Positions 45,220-55,540 of a DNA stretch of 64,000 bases are shown piece by piece. The notes below the pieces were generated by a model. The model did not search any database. It saw only the letters and a program-made list of their open reading frames with translations, and was not told where the DNA came from. The position numbers and the translations under genes are program-made. This stretch comes from Dactylosporangium fulvum (GTDB lineage: Bacteria > Actinomycetota > Actinomycetes > Mycobacteriales > Micromonosporaceae), in NCBI RefSeq assembly GCF_025137375.1, contig NZ_CP073720.1, positions 9,882,501 to 9,946,500 of the forward strand, in the 5' to 3' direction. The stretch's first letter is position 1. Each line of letters starts with the position of its first letter.

Positions 45220-47586
45220 ATGACGAGTTCGCTTGCCGACCACCTCCGCGCCCTGCCCGACGACGGGCTGATGGCGCTCATCCGGCTGCGCCCTGACCTG
45301 GTCATCCCGCCGCCGTCGGACTTCTCGGCCATGGCGCACCGGGCCCAGTCGCGGGTGGCCGTCGCCCGGGCGCTCGACGGCCTCGACACCTTCACGCTGG
45401 AGATCCTCGACGCGCTGCGATACACGCGCGTGGGGCACACGACGTCGGTCGAGGCGGTGCTCGCCCTCACGGCCGCCGCGGGGGTCGAGGCCGCCCGCGT
45501 GCGTTCGGCCATCGACCTGCTGCGGTCCTACGCGGTGGTGTACGGCCAGGATCAGGCCCTGCGCATCGCGGGTGCCGTCGACGAGGTCTCCTCGCCCTAC
45601 CCGGCCGGGCTGGGCCGGCCGGCCGATGAGCTCGACCCGATGGCCGGCGCCCTGGCCGCCGACGCCGCGGGACTGCGCCGCACGCTGATGGCGGCGCCGC
45701 CGGCCGCCCGTGCCGTGCTCGACCGGCTCGCAGCCGGGCCTCCCGTCGGTACCGTCACCCCGGCAAGCCTGCAGCCCGACTCCGACTCGCCGGTCCGCTG
45801 GCTGATTGACCGGCACCTGCTGGTCACGGTCGGCCGCGACGCCGTCGAGCTGCCGGTCGAGGTGTCGCTCGTCCTGCGCCGCGATGCCGGGCCGCTCGGC
45901 CAGCTGCACCCCGATCCCCCGCCGATGGACACCCCGCAGCGGGAGCCCGCCCAACTCGACCGCGCCGGCGCGGGCCAGGTCCTCGAGCTCGTCCGCAATG
46001 CCGAGACGCTGATCGAGACGATCGGCGCCGAGCCACCCGCCGTGTTGCGCTCCGGTGGACTCGGCGTCCGGGAGCTCCGGCGATACGCCAAGACGGTCGG
46101 CGTCGACGAGCCGACCACGGCACTGCTGGTGGAGATCGTGACCGCCGCCGGACTGCTGGGTGAGGAGATCGTCGACAACAAGCGGGTGGAGAGCGTCTTC
46201 CTGCCGACGGTGGCCTACGACGCCTGGCGGGCCGGCGGCATCGCCGCCCGCTGGCACCGGCTCGCGGTCACCTGGCTGACCATGACCCGGGCGCCGTCCA
46301 TGGTCGGGCAGCGCGACGACCGCGACCGCCCGATCAACGCGCTGGCGCCCGAACTGTCCCGCCCCGGTGCGCCGGCCCAGCGCCGCGCGGCCCTGCGGGT
46401 GCTCGCCGACCTGCCGCCGGGCGCCACCGCGGCGCCCTCGGCGGTGGTCGACACCCTCGCCTGGCGTGCGCCCCGGCGGGTCTCCCGCGGCGCGTCGGCC
46501 GGGGTCGAGGCGAGCCTGGCCGAGGCGGCGTATGTCGGGCTCACCGGCTTCGGCGGGCTGACCAGCTACGGCCGGCTGCTGCTCGAGGAGCTCGCCGCCG
46601 GCGCGGTCGACGCCGACGACCCGCTCGGGCTCCACGCGCCGGAGGGCGGCGCGCTGACCGGCTCGGCCGCGCTGCTCGACACCCTGCTGCCGGCCCCCGT
46701 CGACCACGTGCTGCTGCAGGCCGACCTGTCCGTGATCGTGCCCGGGCCGCCGGAGGCGAGCCTGGCCGGTGAGCTTGAGCTGCTCGGCGTCCAGGAGTCC
46801 GCGAGCGTCTACCGGATCACGGCCGACACGGTCCGCCGCAGCCTCGACGCCGGCTATTCGGCCGCCGACCTGCACGCGCTGCTCGCGCGCCGGTCCCGGA
46901 CGCCGGTGCCGCAGACCCTCACGTACCTCATCGACGACATGGCCCGCAAGCACGGCGGCATGCGGATCGGCTCCGCCAATTCGTACGTCCGCAGCGACGA
47001 CGAATCGCTGATCGCCGAGGTGCTCGCCGACCGGCGCCTCCAGCCGCTCGCCCTGCGCCGGCTGGCGCCGACCGTGCTGGCCTGCCGGCACACGCCGGCC
47101 CGGCTGCTGGAGGCGCTGCGCGAGGCCGGCTACCCGCCGGTGCAGGAGGACGCGACGGGTGCGGCGATGCTGACCAGGCCGAAGGTCCGCCGGGGTCCGC
47201 CGCGGCCCAGCTGGGCACACCGCGGCGTGGAGGACCCGGCGGCGGGCGTGCGGCTGTCGACGCCCCGGCTGGCCGGGGTGATCGAGCAGATCCGCCGCGG
47301 TGACGCGGCCGCCCGGGTGGCGCGGCGCGCGCCGGTGACCGTGCGGGCCAACGGCTCGGGCGGGTCGCACACCGAGGCCCTGGAGGTGCTCCAGCAGGCG
47401 CTGCGCGACCGCACCCGGGTGTGGGTCGGCTACATCGACGCGCACGGCGCGACGGCGTCCCGGCTGGTGCGGCCGGTGTCGATGGGGTCGGGCTATCTGC
47501 GGGCCGAGGACGAGCGCACGGAAATGCTGCACACGTTCGCCCTGCACCGGATCACCGCGGCGGTGCCGGAGAACGAGGGCTCCTAG
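45220..47586 (+). CDS. Helicase-associated domain protein (Rv0862c-like)
   Basis: 788 residues. An actinobacterial protein often labelled helicase-associated or XPB/Ssl2-like C-terminal domain protein. N-terminus DHLRALPDDGLMALIRLRPDLVIPPPSDFSAMAHRAQSRVAVARAL, winged-helix-like repeats, and a C-terminal WYL-like region (ALRDRTRVWVGYIDAHGATASRLVRPVSMGSGYLRAEDERTEMLHTFALHRI). It precedes the XPB helicase gene, as Rv0862c-Rv0861c in mycobacteria, so it is likely a partner in DNA repair; no activity has been shown. ATG 45220. Confidence 0.85.
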   Translation: MTSSLADHLRALPDDGLMALIRLRPDLVIPPPSDFSAMAHRAQSRVAVARALDGLDTFTLEILDALRYTRVGHTTSVEAVLALTAAAGVEAARVRSAIDLLRSYAVVYGQDQALRIAGAVDEVSSPYPAGLGRPADELDPMAGALAADAAGLRRTLMAAPPAARAVLDRLAAGPPVGTVTPASLQPDSDSPVRWLIDRHLLVTVGRDAVELPVEVSLVLRRDAGPLGQLHPDPPPMDTPQREPAQLDRAGAGQVLELVRNAETLIETIGAEPPAVLRSGGLGVRELRRYAKTVGVDEPTTALLVEIVTAAGLLGEEIVDNKRVESVFLPTVAYDAWRAGGIAARWHRLAVTWLTMTRAPSMVGQRDDRDRPINALAPELSRPGAPAQRRAALRVLADLPPGATAAPSAVVDTLAWRAPRRVSRGASAGVEASLAEAAYVGLTGFGGLTSYGRLLLEELAAGAVDADDPLGLHAPEGGALTGSAALLDTLLPAPVDHVLLQADLSVIVPGPPEASLAGELELLGVQESASVYRITADTVRRSLDAGYSAADLHALLARRSRTPVPQTLTYLIDDMARKHGGMRIGSANSYVRSDDESLIAEVLADRRLQPLALRRLAPTVLACRHTPARLLEALREAGYPPVQEDATGAAMLTRPKVRRGPPRPSWAHRGVEDPAAGVRLSTPRLAGVIEQIRRGDAAARVARRAPVTVRANGSGGSHTEALEVLQQALRDRTRVWVGYIDAHGATASRLVRPVSMGSGYLRAEDERTEMLHTFALHRITAAVPENEGS

Positions 47587-47777
47587 TCGTCGGTGTCCCT
47601 GTGCCGGATCGAGCCGATGATCGACATGACCAGCATGACGATCAGGATCGCGCCGAGCGACTCGCTGACGGCCGTCTGCACGTCGGTGTGCGCGACCTGT
47701 GAGGAGAGCAGAAACCAGCCGACGGCCACCGCGAGCGCGGCCAGCCCACCGAACGCCAAGGTCACTCTCGGACCCAT
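47583..47777 (-). CDS. Small membrane protein
   Basis: 64 residues with two hydrophobic helices (VTLAFGGLAALAVAVGWFLLSS and LGAILIVMLVMSIIGSI) and a C-terminal charged end RHRDTDD. Its last bases overlap the stop of the plus-strand gene. ATG 47777; a longer start at 47810 is possible. Function unknown. Confidence 0.6.
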   Translation of the reverse strand: MGPRVTLAFGGLAALAVAVGWFLLSSQVAHTDVQTAVSESLGAILIVMLVMSIIGSIRHRDTDD

Positions 47778-48108
47778 GCGGTCGAGTCTAGGCCCTGTCC
47801 CGCCGATCATGTCGAGCCGAGACGAAGTCCAGAGTTTTGTCCGGTGGTGGCCCGGGAAGGTCCGGCCACCGGTGTTGTGACCGGGCCCTTCCGGGACGCC
47901 GCCAGCGCCTGGGCGAGGCGCCGGGCCCGCCGCAGCCCGGTCCCCACTTTGATACCCACCCTAGGTCCCGGGTCGGACGACGCGCCTGCCCCCGATGCAA
48001 ATGGCCGCCGGCGACGCCGACGGCCCGAACGCGCACGCCCGGTTCCCGAACACCACGACGACGGCCGAAGGCCGTCAATACGCAAGACGCTAGGCACCCC
48101 GTTCGCGG
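47778..48108. other. 331-base stretch without supported gene
   Basis: Divergent region between a minus-strand membrane gene and the plus-strand helicase. It contains imperfect inverted repeats (CCGGTGGTGGCC / GGCCACCGG around 47840-47873) but no convincing coding frame or RNA. Confidence 0.5.
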
Positions 48109-48137
48109 TTGCAAATTGCAGGATCATCCCGCTATCT
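48109..48137 (+). promoter_or_regulatory. Promoter of the XPB helicase gene
   Basis: TTGCAA (48109-48114), a 17-base spacer and CTATCT (48132-48137) give a sigma-A-like promoter 35 bases before the GTG start. Confidence 0.5.
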
Positions 48138-48171
48138 GAGAATGTCAGAGGTGCGTGCGACACTGGTTGCC

Positions 48172-49812
48172 GTGCCAGAAGGTCCACTGATCGTCCAGTC
48201 CGACAAGACCCTGCTGCTCGAGGTCGACCATCCGGACGCGCTCGCGTGCCGCATGGCGATCGCCCCCTTCGCCGAGCTGGAGCGCTCGCCGGAGCACGTC
48301 CACACCTATCGGCTGACCCCGCTGGGCCTGTGGAACGCGCGCGCGGCCGGCCACGACGCGGAGGGCGTCGTCGACGCGCTGCTGCGCTTCTCGCGCTATC
48401 CGGTGCCCCACGCGCTGCTGGTCGACATCGCCGACACGATGGACCGCTACGGACGGCTCCAGCTGCTCAACGACCCCATCCACGGCCTGGTGCTGCACGC
48501 ACTCGACCGGGTCGTGCTGGTCGAGGTGGCGAAGAGCAAGAAGCTGGCCGGCATGCTCGGCGCGCACATCGACGCCGACACGATCGTGGTCCACGCCTCC
48601 GAGCGCGGCCGGCTCAAGCAGGCGCTGCTCAAGCTCGGCTGGCCGGCCGAAGACCTCGCCGGTTACGTCGACGGCGAGGCGCACGCCATCAACCTGGCCG
48701 AGGACGGCTGGGCACTGCGGTCCTACCAGCGCGAGGCGGTCGACTCGTTCTGGGCCGGCGGCTCCGGCGTCGTCGTGCTGCCCTGCGGCGCGGGCAAGAC
48801 GCTGGTCGGCGCCGCGGCGATGGCCGAGGCGAAGGCGACCACGCTGATCCTGGTGACCAACACCGTCGCCGGCCGGCAGTGGAAGCGCGAGCTGGTCGCG
48901 CGCACCAGCCTGACCGAGGACGAGATCGGCGAATACTCCGGCGAGCGCAAGGAGATCCGCCCGGTCACCATCGCGACCTATCAGGTGCTGACGACCCGCC
49001 GCGGCGGCGTGTTTCCGCACCTCGACCTGTTCGGCGCCCGCGACTGGGGCCTGATCGTCTACGACGAGGTCCACCTGCTGCCCGCGCCGATCTTCCGGTT
49101 CACCGCCGACCTGCAGGCCCGGCGCCGGCTCGGCCTGACCGCGACCCTGGTGCGGGAGGACGGCCGCGAGGGCGACGTGTTCTCGCTGATCGGCCCGAAG
49201 CGTTACGACGCGCCGTGGAAGGACATCGAGGCGCAGGGCTGGATCGCTCCGGCCGAGTGTGTCGAGGTGCGCGTGACGCTGACCGAGACCGAGCGCATGG
49301 CGTATGCGGTCGCGGAGCCCGAGGAGCGCTACCGCGTGGCCGCCACCGCCCGCACCAAGCTGCCCGTCGTGCAGGCGCTGGTCGATCGGCACAAGGGCGA
49401 GCAGATCCTGGTCATCGGCGGCTACATCGACCAGCTCCACCACCTCGGCGAGTTCCTCGACGCGCCGATCGTGCAGGGCTCGACGACCACGAAGGAGCGC
49501 GAGCGGCTGTTCGACGAGTTCCGCTCCGGCGAGCTGAAGACACTGGTCATCTCGCGGGTCGGCAACTTCTCGATCGACCTGCCCGAGGCCGCGGTGGCCA
49601 TCCAGGTCTCCGGCAGCTTCGGCTCACGGCAGGAGGAGGCGCAACGCCTCGGCCGCGTGCTCCGCCCGAAGGCCGACAAGCGGCAGGCCCACTTCTACAC
49701 GGTGGTGGCCCGCGACACGATCGACACGGAATACGCAGCGCACCGCCAGCGGTTCCTGGCCGAGCAGGGTTACGCCTACACCATCACCGACGCCGACGAC
49801 GTCCTCGCGTAG
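48172..49812 (+). CDS. XPB-family DNA repair helicase
   Basis: 546 residues, like mycobacterial Rv0861c (~542). Walker A VLPCGAGKT (203-210), DEVH box (YDEVHLLPA), RED motif (REDGREGD), motif VI QEEAQRLGRVLRP. N-terminal damage-recognition domain PEGPLIVQSDKTLLLEVDHPDALACRMAIAPFAELERSPEHVHTYRLTPLGLWNARAAG. A 3'-5' helicase of nucleotide-excision-repair type. GTG 48172 is preferred by comparison with the family start; ATG 48142 in frame is an alternative. Confidence 0.92.
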   Translation: MPEGPLIVQSDKTLLLEVDHPDALACRMAIAPFAELERSPEHVHTYRLTPLGLWNARAAGHDAEGVVDALLRFSRYPVPHALLVDIADTMDRYGRLQLLNDPIHGLVLHALDRVVLVEVAKSKKLAGMLGAHIDADTIVVHASERGRLKQALLKLGWPAEDLAGYVDGEAHAINLAEDGWALRSYQREAVDSFWAGGSGVVVLPCGAGKTLVGAAAMAEAKATTLILVTNTVAGRQWKRELVARTSLTEDEIGEYSGERKEIRPVTIATYQVLTTRRGGVFPHLDLFGARDWGLIVYDEVHLLPAPIFRFTADLQARRRLGLTATLVREDGREGDVFSLIGPKRYDAPWKDIEAQGWIAPAECVEVRVTLTETERMAYAVAEPEERYRVAATARTKLPVVQALVDRHKGEQILVIGGYIDQLHHLGEFLDAPIVQGSTTTKERERLFDEFRSGELKTLVISRVGNFSIDLPEAAVAIQVSGSFGSRQEEAQRLGRVLRPKADKRQAHFYTVVARDTIDTEYAAHRQRFLAEQGYAYTITDADDVLA

Positions 49813-49826
49813 ATTCCGCGAACCCG

Positions 49827-50408
49827 CTACGGGCCCTCGGCGATCACCGACAGGGCCTCCTCGATCAGCTGCCGGGGATCGTCGGCGCCGTCGTTCTCGA
49901 CCCAGGTCATGACGGCGTTGATGATCGCACCGACGCAGGCGCCCATGAATGCCACCGACCGGAAGTCGTCCGGCTCCCGGCCGAGCCGCTCGGCCAGCGG
50001 CGCGGCCAGGAACTTGATCGACGACTGCATGTTGTCCAGCGAGCGCATGCGCAGGGCCGGCACCGACAGTGCCAGCCTCGCCCGCTGCAGGACCTGCTCG
50101 GCCTCGTCGGGGTCGATCTGCGCGAACGCGTCGAGGAACGCCCGGCGAACGGTGTCGAGCGGGGACAGCTCCGGCGGAGCGTTCCGAATGGCGTCGGCCA
50201 TCAGGTCGTCGTACCGGTCCTGGACGACCGCGTCTTCCTTGGTCTTGAAGTACCGGAAGAACGTGCTCGGCGAGATCTCCGCCGCCTCCGCGATCTGCTC
50301 CACCGTGGTCGCGTCGTAGCCCTGCTGGGCGAACAGGCGCACCGCGTGCTCCTGGATCGCCCAGCGGGTCTTCTGCTTCTTGCGTTCACGCAACCCTGGT
50401 GAGCTCAT
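49827..50408 (-). CDS. TetR-family transcriptional regulator
   Basis: 193 residues. N-terminal HTH: AIQEHAVRLFAQQGYDATTVEQIAEAAEISPSTFFRYFKTKEDAV. The C-terminal domain is of TetR_C type. It overlaps the upstream MFS gene by 23 bases and is co-transcribed after it, as for repressors of multidrug exporters. ATG 50408 (MSSPGLRERKKQKTR). Confidence 0.88.
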   Translation of the reverse strand: MSSPGLRERKKQKTRWAIQEHAVRLFAQQGYDATTVEQIAEAAEISPSTFFRYFKTKEDAVVQDRYDDLMADAIRNAPPELSPLDTVRRAFLDAFAQIDPDEAEQVLQRARLALSVPALRMRSLDNMQSSIKFLAAPLAERLGREPDDFRSVAFMGACVGAIINAVMTWVENDGADDPRQLIEEALSVIAEGP

Positions 50409-51900
50409 CCACCGATTCTTCCGCACCCTCCGGGGGGCGCGCACCGGGTAGGAACACGGCGACGAGCACGGCACCGGCCAGTACGACCCCGGCACAGACG
50501 AACAGGACCGCGCTCATCGCGTCGAGGAACGCCCCGCGGGCGGCCAGCGCGAGCGCCTGGTCCCCGGTGCGTGCCGCGACCGCCATGGCCGCCGTCACCG
50601 AGTCGTGGGCCACCTCCGGCGCCGGTCCCAGCCTGTCGCGGTACACGCCTGCGGTGAGGCTGCCGAGCAGCGCCACACCGAGCGCCCCGCCGACCTGCCG
50701 GAGTGTCATGGTGACCGCGGTGCCCGAGCCGGCCTCGTCGCGTGGCAGTTCGCCCATGACCGCGTCCATGGCCGGGGTCAGCGCCAGACCGACGCCGGCG
50801 CCGGTGACGAGCAGCCAGGTCGCCACGAAGCCGTACCCCGACCCGGTGCCGGTCGTCGCGCCGAGCAGCATGCCGGCCGCGCCGACCAGCAGCCCGGCCG
50901 CGACCGGCACCCGGGTCGGGACGCGGCCCGCGATCCGGGCGCCGAGCGGCGCGCCGACGAACATGCCGCCGATCAGCGGCAGCAGGCGCAGGCCGACGCC
51001 GAGCGCGTCGTGGCCGAGGACCGCCTGCAGGAACAGGGGCAGGATGAACAGCACGCCGAAGAGCGCGAACGACGCGATGGTCCCGGCGGTGGTACCCCAG
51101 GCGAAGCGCGGCCGGCGGAACAACCGCAGGTCGATCATCGGCGCCGCGATCCGCCGTTCGACGACGGCGAACACGGCCAGCAGCACCAGGCCGCCCGCCA
51201 GCGCGCCGAGCACCAGGCCGTCGGTCCAGCCCCGTGCGGGTGCCTCGATCACGCCGTACACCAGCGCGGTCAGGCCGATCGTGGACAGGATCGCGCCGAA
51301 GAAGTCGACCGGCTTGGGGGTCGCCGCCTTCGACTCGGGCACGAGCAGCCCGACGGCGACGGCCGCGATCACCGCCACCGGGATGTTGATCACGAAGATC
51401 GAGCCCCACCAGAAGTGCTCCAGCAGGTAGCCGCCGATGATCGGGCCGAGCGGCAGGCCGATGCCCATGCCCATGGTCAGGACCGCGATCGCCTTGCCCC
51501 GCTCGTGCGGCGCGAACAGCACCGGCAGGATCGCCAGCGTGATCGGCGTCAGGATCGCGCCACCGACGCCCATGACCGCGCGGGCGGCGATGACCTGCCC
51601 GACGCTGCCGGCGAAGACGGCGCCGAGCGACGCGGCCGCGAAGAGGAGCAGGCCGATCATGAGCAGGCGCTTGCGGCCGTACCGGTCGCCGAGGGCACCC
51701 ATCGGCAGGAGCAGGCCGGCGAAGACCAGGACGTAGGCGTCGACGAGCCACTGCAGCTCGGCGTTGCCGGCGTCGAGTTCGGTCGCGAGCGTGGGCAGCG
51801 CGACGTTGAGGATCGTCGTGTCGAAGCCGACCGTGAGCACGCTCAGCACGATGGCGACGAGTGCCCACCAGCGGCGTGGGCTCGAACTGACAGCAGCCAT
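50386..51900 (-). CDS. MFS multidrug exporter (DHA2, 14-helix)
   Basis: 504 residues with ~14 helices. DHA2 features: TVGFDTTILNVALPTLATELDAGNAELQWLVDAYVLVFAGLLLPMGALGDRYGRKRLLMIG (motif A), GVGGAILTPITLAILPVLFAPHERGKAIAVLTMGMGIGLPLGPIIGGYLLEHFWWGSIFVINIPV (motif C and D1). Likely effluxes toxic compounds; expression presumably controlled by the overlapping TetR gene. Confidence 0.88.
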   Translation of the reverse strand: MAAVSSSPRRWWALVAIVLSVLTVGFDTTILNVALPTLATELDAGNAELQWLVDAYVLVFAGLLLPMGALGDRYGRKRLLMIGLLLFAAASLGAVFAGSVGQVIAARAVMGVGGAILTPITLAILPVLFAPHERGKAIAVLTMGMGIGLPLGPIIGGYLLEHFWWGSIFVINIPVAVIAAVAVGLLVPESKAATPKPVDFFGAILSTIGLTALVYGVIEAPARGWTDGLVLGALAGGLVLLAVFAVVERRIAAPMIDLRLFRRPRFAWGTTAGTIASFALFGVLFILPLFLQAVLGHDALGVGLRLLPLIGGMFVGAPLGARIAGRVPTRVPVAAGLLVGAAGMLLGATTGTGSGYGFVATWLLVTGAGVGLALTPAMDAVMGELPRDEAGSGTAVTMTLRQVGGALGVALLGSLTAGVYRDRLGPAPEVAHDSVTAAMAVAARTGDQALALAARGAFLDAMSAVLFVCAGVVLAGAVLVAVFLPGARPPEGAEESVDELTRVA

Positions 51901-51908
51901 ATTTTGAG

Positions 51909-51937
51909 AGTAACTACCATTTGAGTTGTACTGTCAA
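51909..51937 (-). promoter_or_regulatory. Promoter of the MFS-tetR operon
   Basis: TTGACA (51937-51932), 17-base spacer, GTTACT (51914-51909), in an AT-rich stretch just before the MFS ATG. TetR probably binds here; only a weak GTA...TAC symmetry is visible. Confidence 0.45.
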
Positions 51938-51952
51938 TCGAGACCGTCATCA

Positions 51953-51985
51953 CAAAAAATCGCCCCTGGCGTCATGCCAGGGGCG
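51953..51985 (-). terminator. Rho-independent terminator after asd
   Basis: CGCCCCTGGC (51961-51970) and GCCAGGGGCG (51976-51985) form a perfect 10-base stem with GTCAT loop; on the minus strand it is followed by six Ts. Confidence 0.85.
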
Positions 51986-52006
51986 CTGCGAGCGATCGGG
52001 TGCGGG

Positions 52007-53071
52007 TCAGCCTCGCAACTCTCGCGACAACAGCTCGGCGATCTGCGCGGTGTTGAGCGCAGCGCCCTTGCGCAGGTTGTCACCCGTGACGAAGAAGTCG
52101 AGCGCCCTCGGGTCGTCGACCGAGCGCCGGATCCGGCCGACCCACGACGGGTCCGTTCCGACCGCGTCGATCGGCATCGGAAACTCTCCGGCGGCCGGAT
52201 CGTCGACCAGGATGACGCCGGGCGCGTGGCGCAGGACCTCGCGGGCGCCCTCGGCGTCGACCTCCGAGCCGAAGACCGCGTGGACCGCGACGGAGTGGCC
52301 GGTGACGACCGGCACCCGCACGCAGGTCGCGGAGACCTTGAGGTCGGGCAGGCCGAGGATCTTGCGCGACTCGTTGCGCAGCTTCAGCTCCTCCGACGAC
52401 CAGCCGCCGTCCCGCAGCGAGCCGGCCCACGGCACCACATTGAGGGCGAGCGGCGCCGGGAACGGGCCGAGGTCGTCGCCGACCGCCTGGCGGACGTTGC
52501 CGGGGCGCGAGCCGAGGCTGCGGTCGCCGCCGACCCGCCGCAGCTGGTCGTGCAGCGTGTCGACGCCGTCCTTGCCGGCACCGGAGACCGCCTGGTAGGA
52601 GGCCAGGACGAGCTCCTTGAGACCGTATTCGCGGTGCAGCGGCGCGAGCGCCACGATCATCGTCAGCGTGGTGCAGTTGGCGTTGGCGATGATTCCCTTG
52701 GTGCGGTTGCGCACCTGCTCCGGGTTGATCTCCGGCACGACGAGCGGAACGTCGGGGTCCATACGGAAGGCCGCGGAGTTGTCGACGGCGACGGCGCCGC
52801 GCGACACGGCGATCGGCGCCCACTCCACGGACACCTCGTCGGGAACGTCGAACATCACCACGTCGATGCCGTCGAACACCTCGGGGGCCAGCTCGTGCAC
52901 GACGAGCTCCTCGCCGCGCACGACGAGCGTGCGCCCGGCCGACCGTTTCGAGGCGACGAGACGGATCTCGCCCCACACGTTCTTTCGGGATGAGAGCAGT
53001 TCACACATCACGGAGCCGACGGCTCCGGTCGCACCCACCACCGCCAGGCTCGGCAACCCGTGACCACCCAC
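52007..53071 (-). CDS. asd: Aspartate-semialdehyde dehydrogenase
   Basis: 354 residues. It reduces aspartyl-phosphate to the semialdehyde, the branch point to Lys/DAP, Met and Thr. NADP-binding AVVGATGAVGS, catalytic Cys133 in NANCTT, PEINPEQVRNR, and a substrate site around VVTGHSVAVHAVFG. GTG 53071 follows the ask stop by 11 bases, so ask-asd is an operon. Terminator at 51953-51985. Confidence 0.95.
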   Translation of the reverse strand: MGGHGLPSLAVVGATGAVGSVMCELLSSRKNVWGEIRLVASKRSAGRTLVVRGEELVVHELAPEVFDGIDVVMFDVPDEVSVEWAPIAVSRGAVAVDNSAAFRMDPDVPLVVPEINPEQVRNRTKGIIANANCTTLTMIVALAPLHREYGLKELVLASYQAVSGAGKDGVDTLHDQLRRVGGDRSLGSRPGNVRQAVGDDLGPFPAPLALNVVPWAGSLRDGGWSSEELKLRNESRKILGLPDLKVSATCVRVPVVTGHSVAVHAVFGSEVDAEGAREVLRHAPGVILVDDPAAGEFPMPIDAVGTDPSWVGRIRRSVDDPRALDFFVTGDNLRKGAALNTAQIAELLSRELRG

Positions 53072-53082
53072 GATGACCGAAC

Positions 53083-54348
<1,266 letters not shown>

Positions 54349-54567
54349 GCCGTCGAGCTCCTTCCGCCCTTTCGGGTCCGGCCGCACCACGTTGTGGCGG
54401 CTCCTGCTGTGTCAGATCCTGTCAGGTCGCCCGTTCGGGCGAGGTCAACGCAGCCGAGCGTACCGGCGTGAGGTTCCACTCGGCAGTAGCGTTCCACGAT
54501 CCGGCCGTCCCGCGGCGCCGGGTGTGGCGTTGCACGATCCCGGCACCCGACGGGCGAGAATACGCGG

Positions 54568-55383
54568 GTGCGTTCGCATCGGGTCGGGGTTACCGCGATC
54601 ACTGTGACCGCCGGCACGGCTCTCGCCGTGATCACCGGCGTGCTCGTCGCCGCTTGCGGCTCCACCGGGGCACCGGTGACCGCGGTGAGTTCCGAGGCGG
54701 CCCCCGTCCAGGCCGACCCGCGGGGACTGCTCGCCGGCCGGGTCGCGGTCGCCAAGGATCAGCGGTATGTCGCCGCGTACACACTCACCGTATCCGGCAA
54801 GGCGCCGCGCTCGATCCTGGTGTCGATCGCGACCGACCGCACCTGGCGGGTCGACATCCAGGGTGGTGCGCTCGGCGGCACCGCGGACGTGGCGATCGCC
54901 GGCCGGCCCGAAGGGCAGTACCAGTGCCCGATCAACCCGGCCGCCGGCTGCGTCAAGATCGCCCCGGCCGGCAAGAAACTGCCGGCCGCCAACGACCCCC
55001 GCATCCAGTACGTCTTCGTCGCCTGGCTCGACGTCCTGCTCGACCGGCAGGTCCCGCTCTCGGTGGCACCCGCCGACCCGCTCGCCGGCACGTCGGCACC
55101 CTGCTTCGCCGTCGAGCCGGGGGTCACCGCGATCCAGCCGCCGATCGACCCGGGCGTGTTCTGCTACAGCGACAAGGGCATCCTGACCGCGGCGAAGCTG
55201 CCCTTCGGCCAACTGGCGCTGACCGGCGAGGTGATCGGGGCGCCCCCGACGATCTCGCTGCCGGGCCCCGTGGTCGACGGCGCCCCGCTGCCGACGACCG
55301 CACCGCCGCCGCCCTCACCGAACCCGTCCGGCTCCCAACTGCCGAGATCGGTTTCGCCGAGCCCGTCCAAGGGCGTAGCCTGA
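54568..55383 (+). CDS. Putative lipoprotein of unknown function
   Basis: 271 residues. An N-terminal hydrophobic segment ends in VLVAACGS, a degenerate lipobox with Cys30. The mature part has four further cysteines in pairs (QCPINPAAGCVKI; PCFAVEPG; FCYSDKG) that may form disulfides, and a Pro/Ser-rich C-terminus. GTG 54568. Not recognised; it lies between ask and leuA but has no evident tie to them. Confidence 0.65.
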   Translation: MRSHRVGVTAITVTAGTALAVITGVLVAACGSTGAPVTAVSSEAAPVQADPRGLLAGRVAVAKDQRYVAAYTLTVSGKAPRSILVSIATDRTWRVDIQGGALGGTADVAIAGRPEGQYQCPINPAAGCVKIAPAGKKLPAANDPRIQYVFVAWLDVLLDRQVPLSVAPADPLAGTSAPCFAVEPGVTAIQPPIDPGVFCYSDKGILTAAKLPFGQLALTGEVIGAPPTISLPGPVVDGAPLPTTAPPPPSPNPSGSQLPRSVSPSPSKGVA

Positions 55384-55390
55384 CCTCGAC

Positions 55391-55459
55391 ATGTGGCAGA
55401 CGCTTCTTCTTCGTCGCCGCGACGAGGCCTCTCAGGCCGGCACCTCGTCGCGGGGATGA
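55391..55459 (+). CDS. leuL: Leucine leader peptide of the leuA attenuator
   Basis: 22 residues: MWQTLLLRRRDEASQAGTSSRG, too short for normal gene calling. It has three consecutive leucine codons (CTT) near the start. Its downstream half encodes the left and right arms of a stem (55417-55427 / 55443-55453), and its stop codon overlaps the left arm of a terminator hairpin. Leucine-rich leader peptides with the same logic are known upstream of leuA in Streptomyces and mycobacteria. Confidence 0.75.
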   Translation: MWQTLLLRRRDEASQAGTSSRG

Positions 55460-55496
55460 CACGCGCGTCTGCGCTCCTGCCGGTCGATCCCCTTTT
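55417..55496 (+). promoter_or_regulatory. leuA transcription attenuator
   Basis: Stem A: CCGCGACGAGG (55417-55427) with CCTCGTCGCGG (55443-55453), perfect 11 bases. Terminator: GGGGATGAC (55452-55460) with GTC-G-ATCCCC (55483-55492) followed by TTTT (55493-55496). The arms share bases 55452-55453, so the structures compete. Ribosome stalling at Leu codons would change the folding. Confidence 0.7.
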
Positions 55497-55540
55497 AGTG
55501 CTTCGGATCAGACCCTCAACCAACCAGGAGCAGAATCAGC

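Noticed and set aside
45190..47547. 785-codon antisense frame
   Set aside because: Shadow of the helicase-associated gene on the plus strand; composition is Gly/Arg/His/Gln-rich and lacks a start context.
47844..50402. 852-codon plus-strand frame
   Set aside because: Out-of-frame shadow of the XPB helicase and of the tetR/MFS region; Arg/Ala/Gly-rich, no homology features.
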